Assembly (NCBI GenBank): GCA_030668485.1
Contig: DAOUTW010000017.1
Span: 1 to 64,000, forward strand
Origin: Candidatus Zixiibacteriota bacterium
Lineage (GTDB): Bacteria > Zixibacteria > MSB-5A5 > GN15 > JAAZOE01
Direction of reading: 5' to 3'
Length of the DNA stretch: 64,000 nucleotides
The notes under the pieces were generated by a model, which made no database searches, was not told where the DNA came from, and saw only the letters and a list, made by a program, of their open reading frames with translations. Every line of letters starts with the position of its first letter. Positions within the stretch are counted from its first letter, which is position 1. This document shows, in pieces, positions 62,730 through 64,000 of this stretch. The position numbers were made by a program, and so were the translations under genes.

Positions 62730-63167
62730 TCACTTATGATTTTCGATTGCCGTCAGGATTTCGTCGTCGGCTGGCATACCTTTTTCTGCGAAAATTATGT
62801 CGCAATCGGGCCCGATCACATATACCGTCCGCTGAACCAGTTTACCCAGAGCCTTCAAGGCCTCATAATGGCCGGTCACAGTCTTATCGGGATCGGAAAG
62901 AATGGTAAATGAAAACCCTTTTTTGTCGCAATAATTATCGTGTGATTTAACCGAGGCCGGATTGATCGCCAGAATTTCAGCACCGGCCTTCTCGAATTTA
63001 TTCCTGTCCGCCTCAAGGGCGGCCAATTGGCGATTTCACCCAGGGGTGTTATTCTTCGGGTAAAAAACCACCACCGTATAATCTGTTTCACGCTCCGACA
63101 ATGTTACCCTCCGGCCACGGGAACCATCCAGAGTGAAATCGGGAGCTTTATTGCCAGTTTGCAGCAA
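62730..63167 (-). CDS. Selenocysteine-containing PrxQ/BCP-type peroxiredoxin
   Basis: Read through an in-frame TGA at 63036-63038, this frame gives a complete 145-aa peroxiredoxin: KAPDFTLDGSRGRRVTLSER, then FYPKNNTPGU with Sec at 44, then NRQLAALEADRNKFEKAGAE, INPASVKSHDNYCDKKGFSF, and TVYVIGPDCDIIFAEKGMP. Sec sits exactly at the peroxidatic Cys of PxxxTxxC. C80 is 36 residues later, the same spacing as the resolving Cys in helix 3 of some PrxQ enzymes, so a selenenylsulphide Sec44-C80 is plausible. A TTG start follows AAGGGA at about 7 nt; TAG lies just upstream in frame. It follows another Sec peroxiredoxin by 43 bp. Confidence 0.85.
63008..63022 (-). promoter_or_regulatory. SECIS-like hairpin of the PrxQ-type selenoprotein gene
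   Basis: On the coding strand CCGCC and GGCGG form a 5-bp stem with loop CTTGA, beginning 13 nt after the TGA at 63036-63038. Position and size fit bacterial SECIS elements, whose upper stem-loop lies inside the reading frame just downstream of UGA. The loop has one G, adjacent to its 3' side. Confidence 0.6.
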
Positions 63168-63210
63168 TTTCTATCCCTTCATCAGGCAACGCCGTTTTGA
63201 ACAAAGCCGG

Positions 63211-63669
63211 TCAGGCCATTTCTTTGAGGACCTTGAACAGATCGTCATTATCCGGCGTGTCGTCTATATCATGATGATCGAGGTAGCGGATAATTCCTTC
63301 CTTATCGATAATCAAAATAACCCGATCGTTGAAACCGTCTTCAGTCAACACCCCGTAATTTTGAGCAACTTCACCGTGCGGATAAAAATCGGAAAGAAGC
63401 GGATAAGTTATTCCGCCCAGAGATTCCGCCCATGCTTCATGACTGGCAATTGAATCGACCGATACACCCAGCACCTGGGTGTTTAATTCCGAGAACTTCT
63501 CCAGATCATCCTGGTAGCCCGGAATCTGTTCGGTTCAGACCGGCGTCCAGTCGAGAGGATAAAATGCCAGGACGACATTTTTTTCTCCCCGATACTGCGA
63601 AAGCGTAATTTTCGATCCGGTATGAGACGGCAAGGTAAAATCGGGCGCCTTGTCTCCATCCTTCAACAT
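63211..63669 (-). CDS. Selenocysteine-containing peroxiredoxin with Sec as its only redox residue (AhpE/Prx-like)
   Basis: With the TGA at 63535-63537 read as Sec, the frame from ATG 63669 gives a complete 152-aa peroxiredoxin: [34 protein letters not shown] (Sec45), [58 protein letters not shown]. Sec replaces the peroxidatic Cys of PxxxTxxC. The protein contains no Cys elsewhere, so it must work as a 1-Sec enzyme with reductant from outside. GGAG lies 8 nt before the ATG. It is upstream of a second Sec peroxiredoxin in what looks like one operon. Read as two fragments by ordinary gene finders, it would look like a truncated gene. Confidence 0.88.
63487..63524 (-). promoter_or_regulatory. 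SECIS-like hairpin of the first Sec peroxiredoxin gene
   Basis: On the coding strand an outer stem TTCCG/CGGAA and an inner stem CCAG/CTGG enclose loop GATGAT. The outer stem begins 10 nt and the loop 24 nt after the TGA. The loop starts with G as in several bacterial SECIS elements. The internal asymmetry makes the fold only moderately stable. Confidence 0.5.
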
Positions 63670-63829
63670 AATGCTTTCTCCATTGAATTGAGTGATATAT
63701 GCAATTTAATATAAATTTATCGTGTTACGTTCAGCATAACGGACACCCTCATACCGCAGAGAATGCCCGGTACTACCAAATAGATACGAAGCCTGAAGTG
63801 CATGCGTATAACATTATTATCGAACGAGA

Positions 63830-64000
63830 CTATTCTTCCATGGGCGAGGATTCGTCATACGAAAACCAACTGTAATTTCCGCTCAGGGCATCCTTCTCCG
63901 CCTGCAAAAGTTCAAAATGGCTGAACTCCTCGGCCGCCATCCCCTCGAAAATCTTCTTGAATTCCTCGTCCGTGGCGTCCTTGGCCTCTTCCTTATAATA
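63830..64000 (-). CDS. C-terminal part of a ferritin-like (rubrerythrin-type) protein
   Basis: The last 56 codons are in the window; the start is beyond the right edge. The visible sequence YYKEEAKDATDEEFKKIFEG then MAAEEFSHFELLQAEKDALS has the ExxH ligand pattern (EEFSHFELL) of the fourth helix in ferritin-like di-iron proteins such as rubrerythrin. The short tail NYSWFSYDESSPMEE lacks a rubredoxin-like Cys domain, so this is not a classical rubrerythrin with C-terminal rubredoxin. Its proximity to two peroxiredoxins on the same strand suggests a shared oxidative-stress role. Confidence 0.7.
   Translation of the reverse strand, partial: YYKEEAKDATDEEFKKIFEGMAAEEFSHFELLQAEKDALSGNYSWFSYDESSPMEE

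Noticed and set aside
1-64000. Genome-wide reassignment of TGA (as in some candidate phyla)
   Set aside because: TGA is the ordinary terminal stop of several complete genes here (for example those ending at 4548, and nadE at 54887), so internal TGA must be local recoding or mutation.
1-64000. CRISPR arrays, rRNA and tRNA genes
   Set aside because: I saw no regularly spaced repeats and no rRNA or tRNA-like sequence in the intergenic gaps; a dedicated tRNA scan was not possible.

Overview
The window reads as a chromosomal segment of a diderm, probably anaerobic bacterium. BamA, a Skp/OmpH chaperone, LpxD, Lgt and many lipoproteins with lipoboxes show an outer membrane with lipid A. A two-repeat dockerin-like tail (pattern DANxDGxxNVGDAVxLI) on a beta-helix protein, EF-hand-like lipoproteins, an S46 dipeptidyl-peptidase and a DUF2723 membrane protein suggest the FCB superphylum. 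The tail resembles those I associate with candidate phylum Zixibacteria; this is inference, and no rRNA or tRNA gene is present to settle it. TGA ends many genes here, so the code is standard, but at least two genes appear to use TGA internally as selenocysteine.

Layout. 0-10 kb: envelope and secreted proteins (M23 peptidase, SurA/PpiD-like foldase, rhomboid protease, two beta-helix proteins, a secreted esterase). 10-15 kb: a hemerythrin protein, a poorly coding stretch and a lone 1197-aa type IIG restriction-modification enzyme. 15-20.5 kb: a minus-strand operon iorA-iorB-buk-ptb-ptb, which can oxidise 2-keto acids to acyl-CoA and recover ATP through acyl-phosphate. 20.5-34.6 kb: ispG, small membrane proteins, a lipase-like hydrolase, rnhB-yraN, a nitrilase-family amidase, an S46 peptidase, the tldD-pmbA pair, a prohibitin-like lipoprotein and an M19 dipeptidase. 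35-45 kb: tandem EF-hand-like lipoproteins, an alkyltransferase-like repair protein, an SDR, a DDAH-family hydrolase, small envelope proteins and three small Cys-rich secreted peptides with structured leaders. 45-52 kb: uvrB, then rplU-bamA-skp-lpxD. 52-58 kb: DUF2723 protein and ssb, then a tightly packed run nadE-rsmI-PAP2-lgt-EamA. 58-64 kb: a palindrome-rich intergenic patch, fabL-like reductase, E2-lipB, nadA, two tandem peroxiredoxins and the end of a ferritin-like gene.

The strongest signal is at 62.7-63.7 kb. Two adjacent peroxiredoxins each have an in-frame TGA exactly at the peroxidatic cysteine of the PxxxTxxC motif, each followed at bacterial SECIS distance by an RNA hairpin. One has no cysteine at all; the other keeps a cysteine 36 residues after the Sec, as in PrxQ enzymes with a resolving Cys in helix 3. 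With the neighbouring ferritin-like (rubrerythrin-like) gene they look like a peroxide-defence cluster. A third in-frame TGA, with a strong hairpin 11 nt downstream, separates the beta-helix and dockerin-like parts of the protein at 6705-7823; there recoding, nonsense mutation and sequence error cannot be told apart.
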